DNA of 64,000 nucleotides, taken from positions 1,178,001-1,242,000 of the forward strand of contig NZ_CP013189.1 of the NCBI RefSeq assembly GCF_001444425.1, written 5' to 3'. Below the pieces are notes generated by a model. It searched no databases. It saw only the letters and a program-made list of their open reading frames with translations, and was not told the origin of the DNA. Below are positions 32,778 to 41,726 of the stretch, in pieces; the stretch's first letter is position 1, and each line of letters starts with the position of its first letter. This DNA comes from Pseudohongiella spirulinae. GTDB lineage: Bacteria > Pseudomonadota > Gammaproteobacteria > Pseudomonadales > Pseudohongiellaceae. The position numbers were made by a program, and so were the translations under genes.

Positions 32778-35222
32778 GTGTTCTACAACTATCTGATCGT
32801 CGCGTTACGTAATCTGCGCAAGCAGCCCGGTTTCACCGCCATCAAAGTGCTAAGCCTGAGTCTTGGGCTGGTGTGCAGCATTCTGGTGCTGATGCATGTG
32901 CAATACACCCGCAGCTACGATAAAGATTTTGACAACTGGCAAAATATTTATCGGGTTGTCACCAGTATTACCACGGATCAACGCATAGACAGCAGCTGGA
33001 TAGCCGAAGGCATTTTTAACCCGTTGTTACAGGATTACGGGCAGATCGAGACGGCTGCCAAAATTGTGGGCACCAACGGACTCTTTGCCTATCGTGATGT
33101 CGCGGCACCCAATGAGTATCATTGGGTCGATCCCGAATTTTTATCCATTTTTTCATTTGACTTTCTCCAGGGTGATGCTGGCACTGCCTTGACCGACCCC
33201 AACACTGTTGTGGTGACCGAAAGTGTCGCCAGAAAGTACTTTGGTCAGGAAGATCCGATGGGTAAAACCCTGACTCTGGAAAACAGGAGAGATTTGCGCG
33301 TCACCGGTGTTATTAGTGATCTGCCATCCAATACCCATCTGGATATCGACATCATGATTGGCTCGCCAACCGGTCGCCAGATTGTGGGCGAGACTTTTAT
33401 GAATGGCTCGGCGTGGTCTTTATATAATGGCACCATGGCGTATGTGGTGATCCCTGACCCAGCCTCTGCCGAAGCGATTCGTGCGGATTTTCCAGCTTTT
33501 ATTCAGCGTAATATACCTGACGCTCAGCGTGAATTTGCGGTGAGCCTGGAAACAACGCTTGATCTGGAGCCGCTCGCTGATATTCATCTGTCACCTCGGC
33601 AGGGCTTTGCTGCGGCGGATCACAGCCGCAGACTGGTAATGATTGGACTGGTGACCTTTGCGGTACTCATTCTGATCAGTTCCTGCATCAATTTTGCCAA
33701 CCTGTCCCTGTCGCAAATGCAGCAGCGCGCCAAGGAAACCGGAGTGCGAAAGACGCTGGGTGCAACCCGTTACGATCTGTTAACTCAGTTTCTGGTTGAA
33801 TCGATGTTGCTGACCTTGATTGCATTGCTGGTCGCGTTGCCTGTCATCTATCTTGCCACTGGTCCTTACACGGCATTGACTGCTACTGCGTTTACATTTG
33901 CAGATATGTTCGGGTCAGCGTCCATTGCCAGTATCGTATTTTTTGTGACGCTGACCGGCTTTCTTGCGGGCCTGGTACCTGCACTGCGTATGTCACGTTT
34001 TTCGCCAACCGCAGCCATCAGTGGTAAACGTGATGGGGGCAAATCCAGTCGCCTGATTCGTTCAGCGCTGACGGTCGTGCAGTTTACTTTTGCAGTGGTG
34101 CTGGTGATTCTGGCGATTGGCATCACCTTGCAGGTGCGGCACCTGAACAATATTGATATTGGATTCAACCGCCATAATCTGGTGGTACTGGACAGCATGT
34201 ACAACCCGCGTAATCCGGAGCAGTTCAACTACGATGCGATGGTGAATGACCTGCAGCAGCATCCCGGTATTTTGACGGTTGGAAAAGTTTCGCAGGCACC
34301 ACCTTTAAATGGCGGTTACAACCCATGGCGTCATGTCAACTGGCCAGCGGAAGATTCCCGCCCCGTCAGCCATCTTGGTGTGGATGAAAATTACCTTGAT
34401 GCCATGCAGATTCAGTTGCTGGCCGGTCGCAATTTCTCGCAGGATTTTCCGGCGGATTACATGTTTGGACCGCTGGATCCCGAAGAAACATATGGCATTA
34501 TGATTACGCCTGCTGCGGTTAGAAATTTCGAGCTTGGCAGCAATGAAACGGCAATTGATCAGATTCTGATGCTGGGTAATTTCAGTTTCAGGGTGGTAGG
34601 TGTCATAAACGATTTCAGGTTGTCAGGCGGGCTTGAAGACACCCTGCGCTCCACGTCCATTCTGCGTGCAAGCAGACAACCTATGCGCACTTTGCTGATC
34701 CGCATTGACCCGGCGCAGCGCGACAGTGCCCTGCGGCATATCGACAGCGTGTGGGCCACACATCGACCGGATGCGCCCATCGACCGTGAGTTCTACGAAC
34801 AGAGCTTCAGTCAGCAGATCTACGAAGAAACCAATGGCATCAATCGCGCGGCTCAATTTGCGGCTTTGATCACTATTGTAATCGCGGCTTTAGGTTTGTA
34901 TGCCCTGGCGTATTATTCAACCGAGCGTCGCACCAAGGAGATTGGTGTGCGTAAAGTGCTGGGTGCCACCGCACGATCTATCGTCGAACTGCTCAGCCTG
35001 GATTTTATCAAGCCGGTGATTGTGGCCTGCCTGATCGCGAGCGTGCTGGCGTATTTTGCGACCGGATTTTTCTTTGAGCAGTTCTCCGCTCAGGCCAGTG
35101 TGTCACCGTTGATTTATCTACTGGTGATTGCCGGAATGATAGTGCTATCGCTGGTTACGGTGGCAGCGCAGTGCATCCGCACGGCCAGAGCTGATCCGGT
35201 GCAGTCATTGCGTTCGGAGTGA
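32778..35222 (+). CDS. ABC transporter permease with two FtsX/MacB domains
   Basis: An 814-residue permease, about twice the length of MacB-type permease cores. It starts (GTG) with a membrane helix after FYNYLIVALRNLRKQPGFTAIKVLSLSLGLVCSILVL, then a large periplasmic domain (MacB_PCD), three helices forming the first FtsX domain with the coupling segment RAKETGVRKTLGATRYDL, a middle segment, a second periplasmic domain, and a second FtsX domain with RRTKEIGVRKVLGATARSI. This duplicated layout is common in permeases that export peptides or lipids and in antimicrobial resistance. It closes the operon begun by 30765; a hairpin follows at 35231-35257. Confidence 0.9.
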   Translation: MFYNYLIVALRNLRKQPGFTAIKVLSLSLGLVCSILVLMHVQYTRSYDKDFDNWQNIYRVVTSITTDQRIDSSWIAEGIFNPLLQDYGQIETAAKIVGTNGLFAYRDVAAPNEYHWVDPEFLSIFSFDFLQGDAGTALTDPNTVVVTESVARKYFGQEDPMGKTLTLENRRDLRVTGVISDLPSNTHLDIDIMIGSPTGRQIVGETFMNGSAWSLYNGTMAYVVIPDPASAEAIRADFPAFIQRNIPDAQREFAVSLETTLDLEPLADIHLSPRQGFAAADHSRRLVMIGLVTFAVLILISSCINFANLSLSQMQQRAKETGVRKTLGATRYDLLTQFLVESMLLTLIALLVALPVIYLATGPYTALTATAFTFADMFGSASIASIVFFVTLTGFLAGLVPALRMSRFSPTAAISGKRDGGKSSRLIRSALTVVQFTFAVVLVILAIGITLQVRHLNNIDIGFNRHNLVVLDSMYNPRNPEQFNYDAMVNDLQQHPGILTVGKVSQAPPLNGGYNPWRHVNWPAEDSRPVSHLGVDENYLDAMQIQLLAGRNFSQDFPADYMFGPLDPEETYGIMITPAAVRNFELGSNETAIDQILMLGNFSFRVVGVINDFRLSGGLEDTLRSTSILRASRQPMRTLLIRIDPAQRDSALRHIDSVWATHRPDAPIDREFYEQSFSQQIYEETNGINRAAQFAALITIVIAALGLYALAYYSTERRTKEIGVRKVLGATARSIVELLSLDFIKPVIVACLIASVLAYFATGFFFEQFSAQASVSPLIYLLVIAGMIVLSLVTVAAQCIRTARADPVQSLRSE

Positions 35223-35230
35223 GCGGGCAG

Positions 35231-35257
35231 GATGGTCGGCTATGTCAGTCGGCCATC
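35231..35257 (+). terminator. Hairpin behind the ABC permease gene
   Basis: GATGGTCGGC (35231-35240) pairs with GTCGGCCATC (35248-35257) over ten pairs, two of them G-T wobbles, around a 7-base loop. No T run follows, so termination here is uncertain. Confidence 0.35.
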
Positions 35258-35308
35258 AACCAGCCCTTGGTCACGGCTTTGTTCAATCTTGTCAAAAACC
35301 CTAACCCC

Positions 35309-35686
35309 ATGAACAAAATTCTGAAATACACTCATGGTCATGAAACCGAGCTGTTGGCGCTATTGAGCGAAGAGTCAGACTGGAGTTCCTTCCTCGACGC
35401 TGCTGCCATTGACACGTTCAGGCAGTGCCTGCTGGAAACCGAAACTTACGTGTGTGAGAGTGAGGGGCAAATCTGTGGATATCTCCGTGCCATCGTCGAC
35501 GGGTTTGGTGTGTATGTCAGTGAGCTGTATGTAGCCCCTCAACACCGCGGCAATGGTTTTGGTGTCAGGCTGCTGGGCAGGATCAAGCAGGCGTTTCCGA
35601 ATCAGGAGGTGTATGTTCTTTCGGATGAAGACCTGTATTATGAAAAACTCGGTTACCAACGAATTGGGTCGATTTTCCAGCTATGA
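35309..35686 (+). CDS. GNAT family N-acetyltransferase
   Basis: A 125-residue acetyltransferase of the GNAT fold. The acetyl-CoA loop is PQHRGNGFGVRLLGRIKQAF, preceded by the strand VYVSELYVAP, and the late strand VYVLSDEDLYYEKLGYQRIGS matches the family. It starts at the ATG at 35309; an upstream ATG-like start at 35219 would read through the hairpin at 35231 and is unlikely. The substrate is not identifiable. A 9-base inverted repeat, CGCACCAGG (35688-35696) and CCTGGTGCG (35738-35746), lies behind its end. Confidence 0.8.
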   Translation: MNKILKYTHGHETELLALLSEESDWSSFLDAAAIDTFRQCLLETETYVCESEGQICGYLRAIVDGFGVYVSELYVAPQHRGNGFGVRLLGRIKQAFPNQEVYVLSDEDLYYEKLGYQRIGSIFQL

Positions 35687-35804
35687 TCGCACCAGGAAAG
35701 TAGCCTGACAGTGATAGAGCAGCAGCAATCAGATCGGCCTGGTGCGCATTAACTGACGGCAATTTAAGGCATTGTTAAGCAGAGTTTCTACACGGAGTTA
35801 AACC

Positions 35805-37436
35805 ATGACAGGACCTTCTCATCGGCAACACCCCTCACTGCAGAGCCGTCGCCGGTTTCTGCGCCAATCCATGCAGCTTGGTGCGGCAGGCGCTATTGCC
35901 GCCAGTGGTCTTTGGCTGCCAGGTCGTCTAGCGGCACAAAGTTCGCCCTCAGCGGTTGTAGAGACAGAAACTGGCAGGGTGCGTGGTTATGTCAACGAAG
36001 GTGTCAGCGTTTTCAAGGGCATACCCTACGGCGCCTCTACCGCCGGTGAGAATCGCTTCCGGCCGCCGCAGCCGGCACAGGCCTGGACCGGTATTCGTGA
36101 ATCGATTGAATACGGGCCGACCGCACCGCAGTCGCTGGATGCCAATGGCCAATTAGCTGCCGGGCAAAGTGAAGATTGTCTGGTGATCAACATCTGGACG
36201 CCACAGGCCAACAGTAATCGCAAACGACCAGTCATGTTCTGGTGTCACGGCGGTGGTTTTACCAGCCTGAGTGGCTCCAGCCCCAGTTACGATGGCACCA
36301 ATCTCTGCAACCGCGGTGATGTGGTGGTGGTGACGGTGAATCATCGCTTGAACATTATGGGTTTCTCGCACATGGCGGAGCTGGGTGATGAGCGTTTTGC
36401 ACATGCGGGTACAGCGGGCATGCTGGATCTGGTGGCCGCGCTGGAATGGGTGCAGCGCAATATTGAACAGTTTGGCGGTGACCCGGACAATGTGATGATA
36501 TTTGGGGAGTCGGGTGGGGGCCGCAAAGTAGGCACGTTGCTGGCCATGCCGGCTGCAAAAGGGTTGTTCCACCGGGCTGTGATTCAGAGTGGCCCGACCA
36601 TTCGGCTGGCATCGGCGGATGCAGGTACCCGTCAGGCGACATCGTTGTTTGAGGCGCTGGGCCTGCGCCCCGGCGACATGCAGGGTGTGCAGAACGCGCC
36701 GGTCGAGCAGATCATTGCAGCTTATCAGAGACTGTCGCAGAGCAGCAGCTTCGCGCCGGTGGTGGACGGCGATGCATTACCGCAATCACCCTTTCATCCG
36801 GCAGCTTCTGCGGTGAATCCTGATGTGCCTTTGATCGTGGGTGCAAACCGCACGGAATTGACTCTGCAGATGCGCAGCGATACTGCAGCGTTCGACTTGG
36901 ACGAGGCCGGGATGCGGCAGCGTCTCCAGTCTATTCTGGGTGACATGACCGCGGAAGTGATTGATGTCTACCGCCGCGCCGAGCCTGATGCCTCACCCAG
37001 TGAACTGTTTTTCCTGATAGTCAGTGATCGCGCTTATGTGGTGCCCTGCACAGTGATTGCGGAACGCCGGGCAGCCCTCAATGCGGCCCCTGTGCGTTCC
37101 TATTATCTGACCTGGGAAACCAAAACCCTCAATGGACGTCTGATGACCCCACATGCGCTGGATATTCCTTTTGTATTTGATAACACACACTCCGAGCGCA
37201 CAGTGTATGGCTTCACGACCGGATCGGTTGAAGAACGTCGCATGGCTGACAAAATCAGCGATAGCTGGATAGCCTTTGCCGGACGCGGTAATCCGGATAC
37301 CGGAAAACTGCCTGACTGGCCGTTTTATACGGGGGCGTCGCGTCAGACCATGGTGCTGGACAATGAGAGTCGCGTGGTTGAAGATCCTATCGGCCCGCGA
37401 CGTGAAGTGATGCAGCGGGTTTTGAATCTGGATTGA
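35805..37436 (+). CDS. Tat-exported type B carboxylesterase
   Basis: A 543-residue alpha/beta hydrolase of the carboxylesterase/lipase (PnbA) family. It has a twin-arginine signal (SRRRFLRQSMQLGAAGAIAASGLWLPGRLAAQ). The nucleophile Ser lies in FGESGGGRKVG, a known variant of the GESAGG motif; the oxyanion region is WCHGGGFTSLSG, the Glu of the triad is probably in GANRTELT, and the His region is MTPHALDIPFVFDN. It would hydrolyse esters in the periplasm. The gene stands alone with short promoters on both sides. A second, lipoprotein-type paralogue is at 48841. Confidence 0.85.
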   Translation: MTGPSHRQHPSLQSRRRFLRQSMQLGAAGAIAASGLWLPGRLAAQSSPSAVVETETGRVRGYVNEGVSVFKGIPYGASTAGENRFRPPQPAQAWTGIRESIEYGPTAPQSLDANGQLAAGQSEDCLVINIWTPQANSNRKRPVMFWCHGGGFTSLSGSSPSYDGTNLCNRGDVVVVTVNHRLNIMGFSHMAELGDERFAHAGTAGMLDLVAALEWVQRNIEQFGGDPDNVMIFGESGGGRKVGTLLAMPAAKGLFHRAVIQSGPTIRLASADAGTRQATSLFEALGLRPGDMQGVQNAPVEQIIAAYQRLSQSSSFAPVVDGDALPQSPFHPAASAVNPDVPLIVGANRTELTLQMRSDTAAFDLDEAGMRQRLQSILGDMTAEVIDVYRRAEPDASPSELFFLIVSDRAYVVPCTVIAERRAALNAAPVRSYYLTWETKTLNGRLMTPHALDIPFVFDNTHSERTVYGFTTGSVEERRMADKISDSWIAFAGRGNPDTGKLPDWPFYTGASRQTMVLDNESRVVEDPIGPRREVMQRVLNLD

Positions 37437-37495
37437 TCAAGAATCTATTTTGACTGACTGCCACTTGGCATAGCCTAAAACTTACAGGAATAAAC

Positions 37496-38173
37496 ATGAT
37501 CAAATTACACGGCTTTGCGGCCAGCAATTATTACAATGTGCCGAAGCTTGCGATGCTGGAGAAAGGCGTGGCCTTTGAAGAGGTACTGGCCTATGCCGGG
37601 GCGGGTCCAAAATATAAACCCGAGTATCTGGACAAAAGTCCGCTGGGCAAGGTGCCTGCATTGGAGACTCCTGAAGGTTTCATCAGTGAGTCGCGCGCTA
37701 TTCTGGAGTATATCGAACGGGCTTATCCGACGCCTTCGCTGCTGCCGGCGACACCCTTTGGCATTGCGAAGGTCCACGAACTGTCGCAGTTCATTGAATT
37801 GTATTTTGAACTGGTTGCGCGACGCGTGATTCCTAACCTGTTGCTGGGTACCAAACCCGATCCTGCCGTACTTAAAGAGGTCGAAAAGGGGCTGGATAAA
37901 GCAGCCGCGGCTTTGCCTAAACTGTCACGTTTCGAGGCCTTTGCCTATGGCGATCAATTCACGCTGGCGGATATTGCAGCGATTCTGAATTTGCCGATTG
38001 TGCGTAATGTAGGTAAGGCATTCCTGGGCCGTGATCCGCTAACAGAAGTACCGGGCCTGGATGCCTACTGTGCGCGCATGGAAGAACGCCCTCACGTGCA
38101 AAAAGTGCGTGCTGATGCGGCAGCCAATCGCCCTGACTTCATGGCGCACCTGAAAGCTCTGTACGGATTTTAG
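37496..38173 (+). CDS. Glutathione S-transferase family protein
   Basis: A 225-residue protein of the cytosolic GST fold. The thioredoxin-like N-terminal domain has a Ser/Tyr-rich opening (GFAASNYYNVPKLAMLEKGVAFEE), the cis-Pro segment LGKVPALETPEGFISESRAILEYIE, and an all-helical C-terminal domain with the N-capping box FTLADIAAI. It conjugates glutathione or serves as a glutathione-dependent peroxidase or isomerase. AGGA precedes the ATG. It is followed after 47 bases by a VOC protein gene, a pairing suggestive of detoxification. Confidence 0.85.
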   Translation: MIKLHGFAASNYYNVPKLAMLEKGVAFEEVLAYAGAGPKYKPEYLDKSPLGKVPALETPEGFISESRAILEYIERAYPTPSLLPATPFGIAKVHELSQFIELYFELVARRVIPNLLLGTKPDPAVLKEVEKGLDKAAAALPKLSRFEAFAYGDQFTLADIAAILNLPIVRNVGKAFLGRDPLTEVPGLDAYCARMEERPHVQKVRADAAANRPDFMAHLKALYGF

Positions 38174-38220
38174 GTGTAGGCAGGCTTCTCGCCGAGTTTG
38201 TAACCGGAGTCAGCACAGAT

Positions 38221-38709
38221 ATGACGCAGACAAAATTCAAAATGGGGCACCTGGACCACGTTCACATCCGTGTACCAGACCGGGCCCTGGCGGCACAGTG
38301 GTATGCAGAAAATCTGGGTTTTGAAGTCGTCGACAAATATGCATTCTGGGCGAATGAAGTGGACGGCGGGCCGCTGCAGATTTCGGCTGATGGCGGCAGG
38401 ACCATGCTGGCGCTGTTTGAGGCAAGCCCGGATCATCCCATGATTCCTCAAACGATGGGAATCGCATTCAGTGTGGATGCGCAGACCTTTGTCAATTTCG
38501 CCCGCTCCCTACCCAATGGTATTAACGGTCCCGGCGGTCAGCCCCTTCGACTCAATGACATTGTTGATTTTGATCTTTGCTGGGTCTATAACTTCACCGA
38601 CCCTTGGGGTAATCATTTTGAACTGAATTGTTATGATTATGAACATATTGAGGAAAGCCTTATTAAAGAGGATGATATCAATCCGGTACGTTATTGGCCA
38701 CGCCCATAA
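38221..38709 (+). CDS. VOC family protein (glyoxalase-like)
   Basis: A 162-residue protein of the vicinal oxygen chelate fold. The first beta-alpha-beta module opens with MGHLDHVHIRVPDRALAAQWYAENLGFEVV, with His in the metal position, and the second ends DPWGNHFELNCYDYEH, where the Glu is a typical metal ligand. Such proteins use a divalent metal in lyases, isomerases and dioxygenases or act as resistance proteins. Its TAA stop shares a base with the ATG of the next gene (TAATG), so the two are coupled. Confidence 0.85.
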   Translation: MTQTKFKMGHLDHVHIRVPDRALAAQWYAENLGFEVVDKYAFWANEVDGGPLQISADGGRTMLALFEASPDHPMIPQTMGIAFSVDAQTFVNFARSLPNGINGPGGQPLRLNDIVDFDLCWVYNFTDPWGNHFELNCYDYEHIEESLIKEDDINPVRYWPRP

Positions 38710-39311
38710 TGAAAACAAATACAGCCAGTAAATCAGCAGCCTGGTACCTTATGCTGTTCGCCGCTATCGGCGTGAGTGCCTATGCGCTGGCCATGGGATT
38801 TGCTCCAGCCATGCGAGGCGGTTTTGTAGCGGATATGGTGTCTCAGACGCCTGGTGCCGCATTGCTGCACTTTATTGGCGGCGGCATTGTGCTACTGGCC
38901 GGAGCCAGCCAGTTTAATAAGGGCTGGAGAACCCGCTATCCACATCTGCACCGCTGGTTGGGGCGGGTGTATGTTGGCGGCGTGCTGATCGGTGGTATAG
39001 CCGGGCTGTACCTGGCATTTCATGCAGCGGGTGGGCTCGCCGCGCGTTTTGGCTTCGGATTGCTGGCGGTGCTCTGGTTGATATCGACAGGACTTGCCTT
39101 CTGGCACATTCTTAAGCGCAATATTGTTGTGCACCAGCAGTGGATGGTTCGCAGTTACGCAATGACGCTGGGCGCTGTGACACTTCGCATCTGGTTGCCG
39201 CTGTTTCTGATGATGGGCGTGCCGTTTGAGCAGGCCTATCCGGCCATTGCCTGGCTGGCCTGGGTGCCGAACCTGGTGGTTGCGGAGTGGGTGTTCTTAC
39301 GCTCCCGTTAA
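38709..39311 (+). CDS. DUF2306 family membrane protein (paralogue)
   Basis: A 200-residue integral membrane protein with about six or seven hydrophobic segments. Family marks include LLHFIGGGIVLLAGASQF, HRWLGRVYVGGVLIGGIAGL and the conserved histidine segment KRNIVVHQQWMVRSYAMTL. It is a diverged paralogue of the protein at 21684. The ATG at 38709 is coupled to the VOC gene stop, so the start is well supported. Function not established. Confidence 0.85.
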   Translation: MKTNTASKSAAWYLMLFAAIGVSAYALAMGFAPAMRGGFVADMVSQTPGAALLHFIGGGIVLLAGASQFNKGWRTRYPHLHRWLGRVYVGGVLIGGIAGLYLAFHAAGGLAARFGFGLLAVLWLISTGLAFWHILKRNIVVHQQWMVRSYAMTLGAVTLRIWLPLFLMMGVPFEQAYPAIAWLAWVPNLVVAEWVFLRSR

Positions 39312-39324
39312 GGACCCACGGCGG

Positions 39325-39341
39325 TGCGACACTGTGTCGCA
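39325..39341. promoter_or_regulatory. Palindrome upstream of the TonB receptor gene
   Basis: TGCGACACTGTGTCGCA is a palindrome with perfect 7-base arms around CTG. It lies between the DUF2306 stop and the receptor start, 70 bases upstream of the preferred ATG at 39411. It could be an operator of the receptor operon or a weak hairpin; no T run follows, which favours an operator. Confidence 0.4.
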
Positions 39342-39410
39342 TTCAGGATTTGCCTACAAATGGATAGTATGCCCCCCATATCAATAAGTTAAATGCTTGC
39401 GGGGGTTCGT

Positions 39411-41714
39411 ATGTCGGTAGGATTTGTCAGGACTATACTCAGTTGTTCGTCGCTCAGCTGCTTAATGTTGGCCAGCTATTCACTGCAGGTATCTGCCCAG
39501 ACGGAGAATTCTGCTGGCAGCCAGGCGCCGCAAGTGGAAGAAATCCAGATCTGGGGTCAGCAACTGGGCCAGCGCAGTGACCTCTCGCACCCCGCCAGTG
39601 TGCTGACGCAGGCAGATCTTTTGAGCATTAACGTCGCTACCACTGAGGATATTGTCAAATACGAACCCAGCCTGGTAATTCGCCGCCGCTTCATTGGTGA
39701 CTCCAACGGCACCATGGGCATGCGCGGTGCCAATATGTTCCAGACTTCGCGCTCTATGGTGTTTGCGGACGGCGTGCCGCTGCATTATCTGCTGCAGTCA
39801 CGCTGGAACGGATCGCCGCGCTGGACGCTGGTATCTGCCAGCGAGATAGCTCAGGTGGAAGTGTTGTACGGACCGTTCTCAGCCCTGTATAGCGGCAATG
39901 CCATGGGTGGCGTGGTCAACATTGAATCTGCTATTCCCCAGGAGCGAGAGTTTCACTTTGACAGCTCATTTTTCTCCCAGGATTTTGGTGCCTACGGGTT
40001 TGATGACCGATTGAACGGTTACAAGACGTTCTTTTCAGCAGGCGACAAAATAGGTGATCTGAGTCTGTATTTCTCTTTCAACCGTCTGGAGAACGATGCT
40101 CAGCCACAAACCTTTTATAACGGTTCGCCTTCTTCGGCACCCAACTCCACAGGAGTTAGCGGCGGAATCGTGGGTAACGATCAGATGGGCGTGAATCGTC
40201 TGTGGCTGGGTGACACTGGCGTTGTGAACACCGAAACCAATAACTACAAAATCAAGCTGGGTTACGACTTTAATCAGTGGTCGGCGCTGCTGAATCTGGC
40301 CTATGAGGATCGTTTCTCTGATAACGCGCCCAACAGCTATATGCGCGCAGCAGATGGCAGCACTGTCTGGGGTGGCACTGTGAACCAGGACGGCAGTACT
40401 GTCTCGATTCCGGCATCCCGATTCAGCGTAGGGGCGCAGGATCGCGATAGTCTGTCCACTGGCTTGCGACTGCGTGGCCCGGTGCTTGAGAACTCAGAGC
40501 TGGAGATCAATCTCAACCATTTCTCCATACTGAGAGATGAGTCCCGCAACTCGCAACGTCACCCCCTGGACCCGACTCATACGCCGAGCGGTCAAGTGAC
40601 CGATTTCGGTGACACCGGCTGGTCCGGTGCAGAGGTCAAAATGGTCAGTACGCTCAGTGAGTCCGGCAATATGACCTTAACCACGGGTCTGCGTCACGAC
40701 AGCTATCAGATGGATATAGCCGTCTACACGTCGGACGATTATCAGTCAGGCATCAAGTCAGCCATGAGCAGCCGAAGCGGCGGTGAGACGATGTTGCAGG
40801 CTGCATTTGCGCAATTGAACTGGGTGCCGCATGAACAATGGGAAGTGCAGGTTGGTGCCCGACAGGAGTGGTTCAGAAGTCACGGTGGATTCTTCAGCGT
40901 GGGCAGCGGGGCTGGGCTGACGTTGAATTCAGTACCAGAGCAAAAACGCAGTTCCTTCTCGCCAAAATTCAGTGCCGCCTATCAGGCTACTGACCGCTGG
41001 ACCTTGAGTTATGCGGCGGCCAAAGCGTATCGCTATCCGATTGTCGAGGAGTTGTTCAGCCAGTACCAGGCCTACAACGCCATCAATCAATCGAATCCGG
41101 AACTGCGCCCGGAAGATGGCCTGCATCACAATCTGGGCATTGAGTACGGAGTTGCCGGTGGTTATATCCGGTTGAATGTGTTTCAGGAAAGTATCAAAGA
41201 CGTGATTGAATCACAGTCGGAGACGTTGCCTGGCGGACTGTCCGTGCGTACATTTGTGCCGATCGATCAGGTCGATACGCTGGGTACGGAATTTATTGCC
41301 AACGTCAGCGGTCTGCTGAACGACAGACTGGATGTACGGTTTAATGTCACCTACACCGACAATGAGATTGTCGAAAACCGGGTGGATCCCGGCATAGAGG
41401 GCAATGTGTACCCTCGAATGCCCACCTGGCGCAGCAATTTGATGGCGACTTACCGAATTAATTCTCAGCTCGATGTAGGTCTCAATCATCAGTATGCTGA
41501 TTCGAGTTTCGGCCGCAATGATAATCGGGATCTGGAACAGGGCGTTTTCGGCGCTCAGGATGGTTATTCCCGGACTGGCATCAAAGGAAACTATAGGCTT
41601 CAGAACGGCTTCACATTCAGCGCTGGCGTAGATAATATTGCCAACGACATAGATTACGTTGCCCACCCGTGGCCGGGTCGAACACTGTATCTGAATGTGT
41701 CCTATGACTGGTAA
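39411..41714 (+). CDS. TonB-dependent outer-membrane receptor
   Basis: A 767-residue receptor. After a signal peptide (LSCLMLASYSLQVSAQ) comes a plug domain (residues ~45-180) with VLTQADLLSINVATTEDIVKYEPSL, the RGAN loop and QVEVLYGPFSALYSGNAMGGVVNIES, then a 22-strand-type barrel to the end (RTLYLNVSYDW, closing on Trp rather than the more usual Phe). No TonB box was assigned with confidence. The ATG at 39411 has a GGGGG site; an ATG at 39393 is possible. The next gene, 12 bases on, encodes a secreted sialidase-like/thioredoxin protein that may handle the same substrate. A metal or cofactor is possible; no substrate is stated by the sequence. Confidence 0.85.
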   Translation: MSVGFVRTILSCSSLSCLMLASYSLQVSAQTENSAGSQAPQVEEIQIWGQQLGQRSDLSHPASVLTQADLLSINVATTEDIVKYEPSLVIRRRFIGDSNGTMGMRGANMFQTSRSMVFADGVPLHYLLQSRWNGSPRWTLVSASEIAQVEVLYGPFSALYSGNAMGGVVNIESAIPQEREFHFDSSFFSQDFGAYGFDDRLNGYKTFFSAGDKIGDLSLYFSFNRLENDAQPQTFYNGSPSSAPNSTGVSGGIVGNDQMGVNRLWLGDTGVVNTETNNYKIKLGYDFNQWSALLNLAYEDRFSDNAPNSYMRAADGSTVWGGTVNQDGSTVSIPASRFSVGAQDRDSLSTGLRLRGPVLENSELEINLNHFSILRDESRNSQRHPLDPTHTPSGQVTDFGDTGWSGAEVKMVSTLSESGNMTLTTGLRHDSYQMDIAVYTSDDYQSGIKSAMSSRSGGETMLQAAFAQLNWVPHEQWEVQVGARQEWFRSHGGFFSVGSGAGLTLNSVPEQKRSSFSPKFSAAYQATDRWTLSYAAAKAYRYPIVEELFSQYQAYNAINQSNPELRPEDGLHHNLGIEYGVAGGYIRLNVFQESIKDVIESQSETLPGGLSVRTFVPIDQVDTLGTEFIANVSGLLNDRLDVRFNVTYTDNEIVENRVDPGIEGNVYPRMPTWRSNLMATYRINSQLDVGLNHQYADSSFGRNDNRDLEQGVFGAQDGYSRTGIKGNYRLQNGFTFSAGVDNIANDIDYVAHPWPGRTLYLNVSYDW

Positions 41715-41726
41715 TAACGGGAGTAA

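Noticed and set aside
35688-35746. Inverted repeat CGCACCAGG/CCTGGTGCG as an insertion-sequence end pair
   Set aside because: Arms are only nine bases, 41 bases apart, with no transposase or target duplication; more likely a transcript structure or chance.
36480-36540. GESGGG in place of GESAGG as evidence for an inactive esterase
   Set aside because: The nucleophile Ser is kept and, as I recall, this variant is common in PnbA-type esterases.
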